NCBI RefSeq assembly: GCF_045679555.1
Contig: NC_092122.1
Coordinates: 14,499,506-14,563,505 of the forward strand
Direction: 5' to 3'
Source of the DNA: Salvelinus alpinus
Taxonomy: Eukaryota > Chordata > Actinopteri > Salmoniformes > Salmonidae
DNA: 64,000 nucleotides
Under the pieces are notes generated by a model. It was not told the origin of the DNA and made no database searches. It saw only the letters and a list, made by a program, of their open reading frames with translations. This document shows positions 20,001 to 31,540 of the stretch, in pieces. The position numbers and the translations under genes were made by a program. Position 1 is the first letter of the stretch, and the number at the start of each line of letters is the position of its first letter.

Positions 20001-23000
20001 ATCCATAAGTCTAAATATTCCTGTTACATTGCACAACCTTCAATGTCATGTCATAATTACGTAGAATTCTGGCAAATTAGGCAGCCCAAACTGTTGCACA
20101 TACACTGACTCTGCATGCAATGAACGCAAGAGAAGTGACAATTTCACCTGGTTAATATTGCCTGCTAACCTGGATTTCTTTTAGCTAAATATGCAGGTTT
20201 CAAAATATATACTTCTGTGTATTGATTTTAAGAAAGGCATTGATGTTTATGGTTAGGTACACATTGGAGCAACGATACGCACCGCATCGATTATATGCAA
20301 CGCAGGACACGCTAGATAAACTAGTAATATCATCAACCATGTGTAGTTAACTAGTGATTATGATTGTTTTTTATAAGATAAGTTTAATGCTAGCTAGCAA
20401 CTTACCTTAGCTTACTGCATTCGCGTAACAGGCAGGCTCCTCGTGGAGTGCAATGTAATCAGGTGGTTAGAGCGTTGGACTAGTTAACTGTAAGGTTGCA
20501 AGATTGAATCCCCCAAGCTGACAAGTTAAAAATCTGTCGTTCTGCCCCTGAACGAGGCAGTTAATCCACCGTTCCTAGGCCGTCATTGAAAATAAGAATG
20601 TGTTCTTAACTGACTTTCCTAGTTAAATAAAGGTGTAAAAAAAAAAATATATATAAAAATAAATCTGCCAAATCAGTGTCCAAAATACCGATTTCCGATT
20701 GTTATGAAAATTAGGGCCGATTTCAAGTTAATCGGCCATTCCGATTAATCGGTCGACCTCTAGTAGATGGTATAGAGTACAGTATATACATATGAGATGA
20801 GTAATGTAAGGTATGTAAACATTATTTAAAGTGTCATTGTTTAAATTGACTAGTGATACATTTATTACATCCAATCATAAAAAGAGGCTAGAGATTTGAG
20901 TCAGTATGTTGGCAGCAGCCACTCAATGTTAGTGATGGCTGTTTAACAGTCTGATGGCCCTAAAATAGAAGCTTTTCAGTCTCGGTTCCTGCTTTGATGC
21001 ACCTGTACTGACCTCGCCTTCTGGATGATAGCGGGGTGAACGGGCAGTGGCTCGGGTGGTTATTGTCCTTGATGATCTTTTTGGCCTTCCCGTGACATCG
21101 GGTGGTGTAGGTGTCCTGGAGGGCAGGTAGTTTGCCCCCGGTGATGTGTTGTGCAGACCTCACTACCCTTTGGAGAGCCTTACGGTTGTGGTCGGAGCAG
21201 TTGCTGTACCAGGCGGTGATACAGCCCGACAGGATACTCTCGATTGTGCATCTGTAAAAGTTTGTTTTTGGTGACAAGCCAAATTTCTATAGCTTCCTGA
21301 AGTTGAAGAGGCGCTGTTGCGCCTTCTTCACCACGCTGTCAGTGTGGGTGGACCATTTCAGTTTGTCTGTGATGTGTACGCTGAGGAACATAACTTTCCA
21401 CCTTCTCCACTACTGTCCCGTTGATGTGGATAGGGGGGTGCTCCCTCTGCTGTTTCCTGAAGTCCACGATCATTTTGTTTTGTTGACGTTGAGTGTGAGG
21501 TTGTTTTCCTGACACCACACTCCGAGGGCCCTCACCTCCCTGTAGGCCATTTCATTGTTGTTGATAATCAAGCCTACCACTAGTGTCGTCTGCAAACTTG
21601 ATGATTGAGTTGGAGGTGTGCATGACCACGGAGTCATATGGGTGAACAGGGAGTACAGGAGAGGGCTGAGAACGCACCCTTGTGGGGTCCCAGTGTTGAG
21701 GATCAGCAGGGTGGAGATGTTGTTTCCTACCCTCACCACCTGGGGGCGGCCCGTCAAGGTTCAGGACCCAGTTGCACAGGGTGGGGTTGAGACCCAGGGT
21801 CTCTAGCTTAATGACGAGTTTGGTGGGTACTATGGTGTTAAATGCTGAGCTGTAATCGATGAACAGCATTCTTACATAGGTGTTCCTCTTGTCCAGATGG
21901 GTTATGGCAGTGTGATTGCATCGTCTGTGGACCTATTGGGGTGGTAGGCAAATCGGAGTGGGTCTAGGTTGTCAGGTAGGGTGGAGGTGATATGATCCTT
22001 GACTAGTCTCTCAAAGCACTTCATGATGACGGAAGTGAGTGCTACGGGGCGATAGTCGTTTAGCTCAGTTACCTTAGCTTTCTTGGGAACAGGAACAATG
22101 GTGGCCTTCTTGAAGCATGTGGGAACAGCAGACTGTGATAGGGATTGATTGAATATATCCGTAAACACCAGCCAGCCAGCTGGTCTGCGCATGCTCTGAG
22201 GACACAGCTAGGGATGCCGTCTGGGCCGACATTCTTGCGAGGGTTAACACGTTTAAATGTTTTACTCGCGTTGGTTGCAGTGAAGGAGAGGCCGCAGGTT
22301 TTACTAGCGGGACGTGTCAGTGGCACTGTATTGTCCTCAAAGCAAGCAAAGATGTTGTTTAGTTTGTCTGGGAGCAAGACATCGGTGTCCGCGACGGGGC
22401 TGTTTTTTTTGTAATTCGTGATTGACTGTAGACCCTGCCACATATGTCTCGTGTCTGAGCCGTTGAATTGCGACTACTTTGTCTCTATACTGACGCTTAG
22501 CTTGTTTGATTGCCTTTGGAGGGAATTGCTACGCTGTTTGTATTCAGTCATGTTTCCGGTCGCCTTGCCATGATTTAAAAGCAGTGGTTCGCGCTTTCAG
22601 TTTTACGTGAATGCTGCCATCAATCCACGGTTTCTGGTTGGGGAAGGTTGTAATAGTCACTGTGGGTACAACATCACCAATGAACTTGCTAATAAACTCG
22701 CTCACTGAATTAGCGTATACATCAATGTTATTCTGAGGCTAACCGGAACATATCCCAGTCCATGTGATCGAAGCAATCTTGAAGTGTGGAATCAGATTGG
22801 TCGGACCAGCGTTGAACAGACCTGAGCACGGGCGTTTCCTGTTTTAGTTTCAGTCTATAGGCTGGGAGCAACAACATGGAGTCGTGGTCAGATTTGCCAA
22901 AAGGAGGGTGCGGGAGGGCTTTGTATGCGTCGCGGAAGTTAGAGTAGCGATGATCCAGAATTTTGCCAGCCTGGGTCGAGCATTCGATATGCTTCTAAAA

Positions 23001-25588
23001 TTTAGGGAGCCTTGTTTTCAGATTAGGCTTGTTAAAATCCCCGGCTACAATAAATGCAGAGTCCAATGAAGTTATTTCAAGGCCGTCGGTGTCTGCTTGG
23101 GGGGGGGATATACACAGCTGTGATTATAATCGAAGAGAATTCTCTTGGTAGATAATGCGGTCGGCATTTGATTGTAAGGAATTCTAGGTCAGGTGAACCA
23201 AAGGACTTGAGTTACTGTATGTTATGATCACACCACGACTCGTTAATCATAAGGCATACACCCCCGCCCTTCTTCTTACCAGAGAGATGTTTGTTTCTGT
23301 CGGCGCGATGCGTGAAGAAACCGGGTGGCTGTACCAACACTAACGTATCCCAAGTGAGCCATGTTTCTGTGAAACAGAGAATGTTACAATCTCTGTCTCT
23401 CTGGAAGGCAACCCTTGCTCGAATTTCGTCTACCTTGTTGTCAAGACACTGGACGTTGGCGAGTAGTATACTCGTGAGCGACGTGCCCGTCTACGGAGCC
23501 TGACCAGAAGACCTCTGCGGCGCTGTTTTGAGTCGCTTACTGGGATCCGATCCATTGTCCAGGGTGGTGATCCAAACAGAGGATCTGCTTCGGGAAAGTC
23601 ATATTCCTGGTCGTAATGTTAAGTTGACGTTGCTCTTATATCCAATAGTTCCTCCCGGCTGTATGTAATAAGACTTAAGATTTCCTGGGGTAACAATGTA
23701 AGAAATAATACATAAAATAAAATACTGCTAGTTTCCTAAGAACGCGAGGCGACCATCACTCTTACCCTATGAGGTCTGGAGCCTGCTGGTTTTCTGTTCT
23801 AATTGATGAATAATTGCACACACCTGGTGTCCCAGGTCTAAATATAGCTCTGATTAGAGGGAAACAATTAAAAAACTCGTAACTGAGGTCCGGAGTTGAG
23901 TTTGAGGGATCTATATCATTCATGTCAGTGTTTCTGGAGCTGTGAAATTCTGTGTTGTGGTTCTCACAGATCATCAGTCATGACACAAGGAAATTCCGTT
24001 TTGCCCTGCGGGAGAAGGATCATGTCCTTGGGCTACCCATTGGTGAGTACATTCAATTGATGATTTCAGCATTTATATAAAAACACTTAGACTATAGTAT
24101 AACATTGAATGAAATCCTGGTCTGAAACTGAAATCATACAAAAATGTATTGTATCTGTTGGTAGTGTTGTCTTCGCACTATCACAACTACTCTTCTTTTT
24201 AGTGGCCACCATACTTTGACTGTTTTCGTTCACAGGGCAACACATATACCTGTCTGCAAAGCCGGATGGAGTCCTGGTGGTCAGACCGTACACACCTGTG
24301 TCTAGTGATGACGACGTAGGCTTCGTAGACCTGGTAGTCAAGGTACACAAATCATCTGAAGAAGCTTTCTCTGTACTATAATTCAACCTCCATCTCCTCA
24401 ACCAGTTTTCCCAACAAATGTTCTTCTTGCTTTCCAGATTTACTACAAGAACGTTAATCCAAAGTTTCCTGAAGGTGGGAAGATGAGTCAGTACTTGGAG
24501 AGCCTCCGGATTGGTGACACTATTGATTTCAGAGGGCCCAGCGGCCTGCTGGTCTACCAAGGAAACGGTAAGTCATCACATTTGCCCGACATTGCCACTG
24601 TGTGGTAGATACAAGGACAACAATCACGTAATACCCTGTTATGTATATTTAGGCCTTGGCTGAAAATCTGTTTCTAAAGTGTTTAGTTGTCAATTGTGAA
24701 GAAGTGCATGCAAGCCACTCCTTTACTAAGTTGATTTGTTTACTGGGTGTTTCAACAGGGGCTTTTGCCATCAAGGCAGAAAAAAAGTCAGAGCCTGTGA
24801 TCAAAACTTCCAAGAAAGTGGGCATGATCGCAGGAGGGACCGGTAAAACAAAAACCACCATGCTCAATCTGTACATGGCAGAATAGCCATCTGTGAATGG
24901 TTGACATGTCTTCTACTGGCTCCTGTTCCCTCAGGAATCACTCCCATGCTGCAGATCATCACAGCTATAATGAAGGATCCCCAGGACCAGACTGTGTGTC
25001 ACCTGCTCTTCGCCAACCAGGTGAGTTTACGCCACTTTCTTCATCTGGATTGACTATAATGTTCAAACATGGGCTAGTAGTCCCTAATACCTTCTCTATC
25101 CTATTCTCCCTCAGACTGAGAAAGACATCTTGCTTCGACCGGAGTTGGAGGAGATCGCAGCTAATCACCCAACCCGATTCAAGCTATGGTTCACCCTGGA
25201 CAGGGCGCCTGAGAGTAAGAGATGCCCATAACTTCTATAATGTTTCAATGAACATGATCTGATATAGGCAAATTAATGTTTGTTTGCCCTGTTGAAGTGT
25301 CAATAAAAACCATTTAAAGGCCGAACAGAAGGTTCACAAAGATTGAGAAGGCTAAGAAGTAAGAATCTTGTCTGGTCCGGAGTGACTTAAACTTTAACGT
25401 CTCTTTGCTCATCAGAGTGGGCGTACAGCCACGGCTTCATCAGTGAAGACATGGTGAGAGACCACCTTCCACCCCCTGGAGATGACACTCTCATCCTCCT
25501 GTGTGGACCGCCTCCCATGATCCAGTTTGCCTGTAACCCCAACCTAGACAAAGTGGGCCACGCCAGCAGCCGGAGGTTCACCTTTTAG
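17060..25588 (+). CDS. cyb5r2: NADH-cytochrome b5 reductase (cyb5r2), complete, 9 exons, 299 codons
   Basis: This flavoenzyme passes electrons from NADH through FAD to cytochrome b5 at intracellular membranes, serving lipid desaturation and related redox reactions. Coding exons: 17060-17080, 18041-18166, 23970-24042, 24236-24342, 24438-24567, 24759-24842, 24935-25020, 25115-25214 and 25416-25588 (TAG). All introns are GT-AG and phases agree, giving 900 bp including the stop, a normal family length. A short N-terminus (MLSYIIG) leads into a hydrophobic segment ([10 protein letters not shown]). Then come the FAD motif [11 protein letters not shown], the FAD-domain stretch [11 protein letters not shown], the NADH-binding [12 protein letters not shown] and the C-terminal CGPPPMIQ. 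The sequence resembles both CYB5R2 and CYB5R3; cyb5r2 is chosen because ppfibp2 and syt9 are its neighbours. Intron 2 (5.8 kb) is mostly nested transposons. Confidence 0.92.
17592..17793 (-). repeat. tRNA-derived SINE in cyb5r2 intron 1
   Basis: Read on the minus strand, the head begins GGGGCTCCCGAGTGGCGCAG and includes a B-box-like GGTTCGATTCC. The body ends with the salmonid tail AACTGACTTGCCTAGTT-like sequence and AAATAAA-type repeats. It is a standard, fairly intact copy of the second salmonid SINE type in this window (others at 30588, 46470 and 61625). Confidence 0.85.
18285..18605. mobile_element. Palindromic MITE in cyb5r2 intron 2
   Basis: The left arm (TTAGGGCAATTTCATG, ACAGAGTGATGCTCAGACTC) is the imperfect reverse complement of the right arm (GAGTCTCAGCATCACTCTGT, GGAAATGCCCCTTA). 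No coding content. Related half-copies occur at 54890-55018 and near 56680-56742, showing it is a dispersed family. Confidence 0.75.
19495..19692 (-). mobile_element. tRNA-like element with TGTAAC/GTTACA ends and 4-bp duplication
   Basis: A 198-bp element bounded by TGTAAC and GTTACA is flanked by CCAG on both sides (19491-19494 and 19693-19696). On the minus strand it contains a T-arm-like hairpin CCTGG-TTCGAGC-CCAGG and a TGGGTAAC stretch upstream, resembling a tRNA. It is related to the 235-bp copy at 40982-41216 in the opposite orientation. The class is unresolved: a solo LTR, a SINE captured in a small DNA transposon, or a terminal-inverted-repeat element. Confidence 0.7.
20460..20660 (+). 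repeat. tRNA-derived SINE (HpaI-type), nested in the hAT element
   Basis: The tRNA-like head GGTGGTTAGAGCGTTGGACT and B-box-like AGATTGAATCC are followed by AATCTGTCGTTCTGCCCCTG and the tail AGTTAAATAAAGG. It ends in an A-rich run with TATATA (20637-20660). It is close to full length, so younger than the hAT host. Confidence 0.88.
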
Positions 25589-25925
25589 AAGCCACCCCGG
25601 GGGAGGGGTTAAAAAGGGGTTCCCCAGGGCTCAATCAGCCACACCCAACATTTATAAAACACGCTTGATCAGCTATTGAAATCATTTCGCTCATCCTTCA
25701 GCAGAATTAGTGTGGACCATTTTCTGTAATTTGGTGTGCCTCAATTTCCAAAACAGAATCCTGAAATGAGTGGTGTCCAAAGCATTTTCTGTTGATCAGT
25801 GATTTCTGATTAACAGGTTTATCATTCTGAATTGAATCACTGGTAGTTGGGGGAGGAGTAGAAAACATATTTGTTATTTGAACGTTCCTCCTGTCAAACT
25901 AATTGTGACAACAGATACTTGTATA

Positions 25926-26382
25926 CTGAACAAAATATAAACGCAACATGCAACAATTTCAAACATTTTACTGAATTACAGTTCATAGGAGGAAATCAGT
26001 TAATTTAAATTAATTAGGCCCTAATCTATGGATTTCACATGACTGGGCACGGGTGCAAGCACGAGTGGGCCTGGGACGGCAATCAGTGAGTTTTTCCCCA
26101 AGAAAGGGCTTTGTTAAAGACATACTCATGGCCTTTTATTGTCCCAAGCACAAGGTGCACCTATGTAATGTTCATGCTCTTTAATCAGCTTCTTGATATG
26201 CCACACCTGTTAGGTGTATGGATTATCTTGGAAAGGAGAAATGCTCACTAACAGGGATGTAAGCAAATTTGTACAGAAAATGAAAATCAGCCTTTTGTGC
26301 GACTGGACATTTTTCTGGGATCTTTTATTTCAGCTCATGAAACCAACACTTTACATATTGCGTTTTATATTTTTTTGTTCAG
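25926..26382. mobile_element. Tc1/mariner-type MITE in the cyb5r2 3' UTR
   Basis: Inverted ends CTGAACAAAATATAAACGCA (left) and GCGTTTTATATTTTTTTGTT...CAG (right) are flanked by TA on both sides (25924-25925 and 26383-26384). At 457 bp with no coding capacity it is a non-autonomous copy. It lies between the cyb5r2 stop and its poly(A) signal, so it is probably transcribed as part of the 3' UTR. Confidence 0.88.
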
Positions 26383-26718
26383 TATAGTTGTAACTTGACT
26401 TGAGTGCCTTCGCAATTGCCATCTTTGGTAAAGTAATTCTTGTTTTTGTATGCACAGCTGAAGACATGACCATAATACTGCTCGCTTTGCTTCCACTGCA
26501 AATTATTCCATAAAGTGTTATGTATAACTTTGCACATTGATGTACTTATTCCATATTGTTGCAAAAAGATTCTCATTGTGTGACTACTAAAAGGGGGGGA
26601 TATCTTGAAGCTGTTACTGAAGTCTTTCCATGTGCTTAAATGTGTCATTTGCTTACATGTCCTTACAGCACTTGAATTACGGTTTCATTATGCAACATGT
26701 TTGTTATACATTGAGACC

Positions 26719-26724
26719 AATAAA
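26719..26724 (+). terminator. cyb5r2: Poly(A) signal of cyb5r2
   Basis: An AATAAA about 1.1 kb after the stop codon, followed by T/G-rich sequence (TTGGTTTAGTCTG). It is the first strong signal downstream on the + strand. Confidence 0.6.
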
Positions 26725-26744
26725 ATACAAATGCAATAAGTTGG

Positions 26745-27409
26745 TTTAGTCTGTAAGAAATAGCTGTGGTTACCACCGCGCAATGACTCCTCCCACCACT
26801 TAAGTCACCAAGTTAGGATCGGCACCTTAGGCTGCGCTTACAGACAGCCCAATTCTGGTGCTTTTGACCAATCACATCTAAGCACAGCCTTGAATGAGAC
26901 ATGGCAGATCTCTAGTTGCCGGGTTGAACAAATACAATGTGATGCATTGTGGCTGTATTCAATCAGAAGAGGTTGTGGGTTCAAATCCCATTTTCAGGGG
27001 TGCAACTTTCACTGGGGACATGACCCCCCCTCACATTCTGAAATTGCATTTTTTGTATCCCTCCACAGTTTTACAAAACTGTGATACAAAACGAGACTCG
27101 GTGTGCTTTAGGACCATAAGGATGCCTCGGAGCAGTCGGCTGGGAAAACAAGTTGTGTCCCCCAAACTTCTAAAACCAAAGTTGTGCCTCTGCCCATTTC
27201 TATAACACAATGGCAAAATCCAGAGAGAAGTTAGTGTGAAGGGGTCTCTGGCTGGTGGATCTATCCCCATAAGCAAGTGCTCAATAACTCAGTGAGACCT
27301 TACCTTGCTCCAGTCAGCTGAAGTGGAATAAATACCTATAAAAATACTTCCACAAGTATTTCAACAATTTGAAAATGTACATAGCTCACCCATCTGTAAT
27401 AGGCTAGTA
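26745..27409. other. Intergenic spacer between cyb5r2 and the hAT element
   Basis: Contains a repeat-like segment near 26940-27090 (GTTGTGGGTTCAAATCCCAT, then GTGCAACTTTCACTGGGGAC) resembling dispersed salmonid sequence. Overlapping ORFs on both strands there are not convincing genes. Confidence 0.4.
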
Positions 27410-29292
27410 CAGTGGTTCCCAAACATTTTATAGTCCCGCACCTCCTCTAGCACTCAAATGTTTTTTTTGCAATCATTGTAAGCCTGCCACACTTACCATA
27501 GGATACATTTATTAAACATAAGAATGATTGAGTTTGTCACAACCTGGCTCGTGGGAAGTGACAATATAATAATCAATAATTTTACTCTTACATAAAACTT
27601 TATTTGTTAATTGTGAATAACTCTCCAGTTTAATGAGAATGGTGTGCTTGAAAGGATGCACATAACTCTGCAATGTTGGATTGTATTGGAGTCTGTCTTA
27701 AATACTTTCCCAAACCGTCTGTGCCTGTATTTAGTTTTCATGCTAGTGAGGGCCGAGAATCCACTCTCACATAGGTATGTGGTTGCAAAGTCAAGAAACT
27801 GAGCGCAACCCTATCCAGAAATCTGGCAGTGGCTTCTGATTAACTTACATTTTCACAGAACCACTTGTTGCAATTTCGATGAGGCTCTCTTGTTCAGATA
27901 TCGGTAAGTGGACTGGAGGCAGGGCATGAAAGTGATAAATCAAGTTGTTTGTGTCAACCGTTTCGGGAAAGTACCTGCGTAATTGTGCACCGAGCTCACT
28001 CAGGTGCTTTGCTATATAACATTTGACATTGTCCATAAGCTTGAGTTCATTTGCACACAAAAAAAATCATACAATGATGGAAAGACCTGTGTGTTGTCCT
28101 TGTTAATGCAGACAGAAAAGAGCTTCTTAATCATAGCCTCAATTTTGTCCTGCACATTAAACATAGTTGCGGAGAGTGCCTGTAATCCTAGATTCAGTGA
28201 ATGTGAAAATGGTCAGTAAAGAAAACTTTAAACTCATCTCTCATTTTTAAAAAAGCATGTCAATACTTTGCCCCTTGATAACCAGCACATGTATATGTTG
28301 TAAAAGCTTTAAATTGTATCATTGCATAATGCAGAAAAAAAGAGTTCAGGGGCCTTGCTTTAACAAAGTTAACCCTTTTCACTGTAGTGTCCAAAACGTC
28401 TTTCAAGCTGTCAGGCATTCCCTTGGCAGCAAGAGCCTCTCGGTGGATGCTGCAGTGTACACAAGTGGCGTCGGGAGCAACTGCTTGCACGTGCGTTGCC
28501 ACTCCACGATGTCTTCCTGTCATGGCCTTTGTGACATCAGTACACATACCCATACATCTTGACCACCAAAGTCCATTTGATGTCACAAAGCTGTCCAGTA
28601 TTTAAAAAATATCCTCTCATGTCCTGGTTTCCAGAAGAGGATGTGTTCCTTAATTGACCCCCCATAAATGTAACGGATATATACCAGCTGTGCCAGGCCC
28701 GTGACATCTGTTGACTCATCCAGCTGTAATGCATATAATTCACTGGCTGTATGCAAAGCAGTAATTGTTTCAAAACATCTCCTGTCATGTCACTGATGTG
28801 TCGGGAAACAATGTTTGATGAAGGCATTGTCCCAGCCATATCCGCAGCAACAGGAAGAATTAAGTCCTCCACAATAGTATGGGGTTTGCCTGTCCTAGCC
28901 ACTCAGTAGCTCACCATATAAGACGCTTCTAGCCCCTTAATGGTATCTGTTGCTTTTATACATGTCTTACTACTCGAAAGTAGTCTTTATTCTCGCTCCA
29001 TAAACTAATTTGGCTTATTTTGTTTCTAAATGTCTACGCAAGAGTGAAGGTTTCCTGCGAGAGAGTAACGGTTAATGTGATTGGATGTTAATTATTCTAC
29101 CAGTATTTGACATTGTGTTATTTCGCTGAACACTAGATGGTTTAATTGTATTTTTGGCAGTGAAACGAGGCTACTCAGGCGAGAGAGAAAAAAACTCCCA
29201 AATGGAAAATAAAAATGTACTGTTTGATTATTTTTTAAGAAGTGAATCACATTTTTATTTGGCATTGCGCTACCCCAGCTTGGGAATGCCTG
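27410..29292 (-). mobile_element. hAT transposon with degenerate ZBED-like transposase
   Basis: The element is flanked by the 8-bp duplication GGCTAGTA (27402-27409 and 29293-29300). Ends are CAGTGGTTCCCAA and TTGGGAATGCCTG, an imperfect 13-bp inverted repeat. Minus-strand frames hold hAT transposase pieces: 28902-28537 (KPHTIVEDLILPVAADMAGT), 28586-28260 (MTGRHRGVATHVQAVAPDAT, VHCSIHREALAAKGMPDSLK) and 28060-27845 (ALPPVHLPISEQESLIEIAT). Stops and frameshifts separate them, so the transposase is a pseudogene. It sits between the converging 3' ends of cyb5r2 and ppfibp2. Confidence 0.9.
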
Positions 29293-29324
29293 GGCTAGTA
29301 TACACAGTTATATGTAGCCCATCA

Positions 29325-30353
29325 TTTTTTACCATATTAGTTTTTATTGACAATTCTTTACAAAAAAAGATGCATAGAAACAGCACATTGTGTTCACTGG
29401 TATGGTTATGGCTTGCAGAACGATGTCATTGCTTTGTGGTGATGTTTACATTCTAGAACATTGGGCTTCCATGTAATGTTCCTAAAATTCATGGATATTA
29501 TGACAAATCAAATTGATAATATTGAAATAATTTGGGACACAAACAAAACATGCAGATAGGAGCATCAAATGAGAGAACAACATGGAGAGGAAAATTATAA
29601 TTATGGATTAAGCCAGCCTGCAATGTTTTGACTGTGGTCTGACGACAGATCTAAGTGTCCCTCTGCCAGTTGACCAAGGTTATATAATGGCTAATAATTA
29701 CTTCCAAAAATAAGTCGGGACAAGGGCATACCATGTAAGTACAGGGACTCATTTGTGGATATTCAAACAAATATATAAAAAACAGTTCTGTAATACAATA
29801 AAAGTATGAAGTATAAAGTAAATGCTCCTATGTTGAAATCTCAATTCATGCACTACATTTCGACAACTTAAATAAATACACATGTACACTTGGGAATGCA
29901 GAGAGAGATCGTAAATTGCTGAAATGACAACAACGTAAGTCTAAGGGCATAAGTGGTCTCACAGGTTGAAGAAGAGAGCCAGTCACATCGCTTCATTAGG
30001 TTTTCATGGCGACGCCAGCAGTGGCCAATGATGTTTATAAAACCTGGATTGCTGATGCTATGTAATGGCCATATTGGTACTCCTCAGAAGGAGCACTCCT
30101 CCATAGGAATGAATTGAATTCTACAGCATTTCAATGAAATGTTTAAAGTACAAAATTACATGTATTTAGGTATTTATTCTATTGGGTGTCTAATAGAATA
30201 TACTTGTCAAAAATAAAATGTAGACAATGCATTTCTATAACTTCCCCCCAAAAAATTACAATGGAGGAGTAACAAAATGGCTGTGTGGTGGCTGCAAAAC
30301 AGCGCCCCGTCAGTCATCTAAAGTTAATACATATAATTGGGGGGGACTCTCCC
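29325..30353 (-). other. ppfibp2: Putative 3' UTR of ppfibp2 with poly(A) signal
   Basis: About 1 kb of AT-rich sequence follows the ppfibp2 stop. A minus-strand AATAAA (TTTATT at 29343-29348) lies just short of the hAT element and is the likely polyadenylation signal. The small ORF 29154-29456 is incidental. Confidence 0.5.
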
Positions 30354-31540
30354 TCACACGTTGGAGTCGTCATCGGTAACACTGGCCTCGGGGGAGCGAG
30401 AGGAGACCTCGCTGAAGAACTCATCCTCCTTCAGCATGCTCTGAAACATGCAGGAGAAAACACACTGAAGTCACACAGGAAAACGAGGAGATCAATAACA
30501 GTGCCAGAAGAGTACCATGGTTGTTTTGCTAGAGCACAGCTTGCTGAGAGGTTCGTCAAGTGATTTGATGTGTGATCATGTAAGAATTTTTTTTGGGGGG
30601 GGTATTTTACCTCCTTTTTCACACCTGTCTCATCGCTGCAACTCCCCAATGGGCGGCGAAGTTTGAGTCATGTGTCCTCCGAAACATGACCCACCAAACC
30701 GCACTTCTTAACACCCACCCGCTTAACCCGGAAGCCAGCCACACCAATGTGTCGGAGGAAACGCTGTTCAACTGACGACCGGGATCAGCCTGCAGGCACC
30801 CGGCCCGCCACATGGAGTCGCTAGAGCGCAATGAGCCAAGTAAACCCCCCCCTCCCCGGCCAAACTCTCCCCTAACCTAGACGACGCTGGGCCAAATTGT
30901 GAGCCGCCCTATGGAACTCCCGGTCACAGCCCGGTTGTGATACAACCCGGGATCGAACCCAGGTCTGTAGTGACACCTCTAGCACTGCAATGCAGTGCCT
31001 TAGACCGCTGCGCCATTCGGGAGGCCTCATGTGAGCATTTTAATGACTTCTTACCGTCAGGTTGTCGATTTCCTCAGAAAATGCTCCTATCTGCCTCACA
31101 GCCCCTTCCGAGTCGTCCATCTAGGAATACAGACAATGTTCAAGAGAACTTCACATGGAATATGAAAAGTAAACAAGCAATCCTCATGGTACCACATTCC
31201 ACCCTCATCTGTTCATTGGAGTGCTCTAACCTCACCTAAAGCATGATCATTAATTCTTATTAAATAGTTAGCGCCTCAGTGGAAGGTGCTACAAAAAGCC
31301 ACACTAAAACACCCATAATAGTACCTATATCCATATATGTAACATTCCCTGAAGTAGAAGGGGTTAATGGCAGTCCCTTACCTGCTCCAACTGGTATAGG
31401 TCGTCCTCGTAGCTCCTCAGGCCCCCCTGGAAGCTGCTGTTCTTGGGCATCTCCACGTCCATGGGGCACACGTACTCCTCGCTGTCCTCCTGGCGCTTCT
31501 TACGCAGGGTCCCGAAGCCCCCGAACGACAGCCTTCTGGG
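30354..31540 (-). other. ppfibp2: ppfibp2 exons 22-24: C-terminal tail
   Basis: Exons: 31382-31540 (LSFGGFGTLRKKRQEDSEEY), 31055-31120 (MDDSEGAVRQIGAFSEEIDN) and 30354-30440 (SMLKEDEFFSEVSSRSPEAS, ending DDDSNV). The end is liprin-beta type, not the VRTYSC end of liprin-alphas, which excludes ppfia genes. The 614-bp intron 23 contains the SINE at 30588-31026. Confidence 0.92.

Larger units (their letters stand above)
19044..20762. mobile_element. Non-autonomous hAT-type element with 8-bp target duplication
   Basis: Terminal inverted repeats TAGAGGTCGACCGGTTA (left) and TTAATCGGTCGACCTCTA (right) are flanked by the 8-bp duplication GTAGATGG at 19036-19043 and 20763-20770. The TAGAG start and the 8-bp duplication fit the hAT superfamily. 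Subterminal regions repeat CCGATTNCCGAT-like motifs in inverted orientation. No transposase was found. It interrupts the 3' UTR of the surrounding LINE, whose sequence continues on both sides, and itself holds two later insertions. Confidence 0.88.
18815..23757 (-). mobile_element. L2/Rex1-like LINE, near full length, degenerate, split by a hAT insertion
   Basis: Minus-strand frames show reverse transcriptase in order: 22443-22069 ([20 protein letters not shown]), 22192-21902 ([29 protein letters not shown]), 21869-21552 ([15 protein letters not shown] and the polymerase motif FADD) and 21757-21470 ([30 protein letters not shown]). The frame 21277-20960 ([20 protein letters not shown]) is the C-terminal region. 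Frame changes between pieces show it is inactive. The 3' UTR (20960 down to about 18815) is interrupted by the hAT element at 19044-20762. The 5' part extends to about 23757 beside cyb5r2 exon 3. The clade name is by recall; the 5' limit is approximate. Confidence 0.85.
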
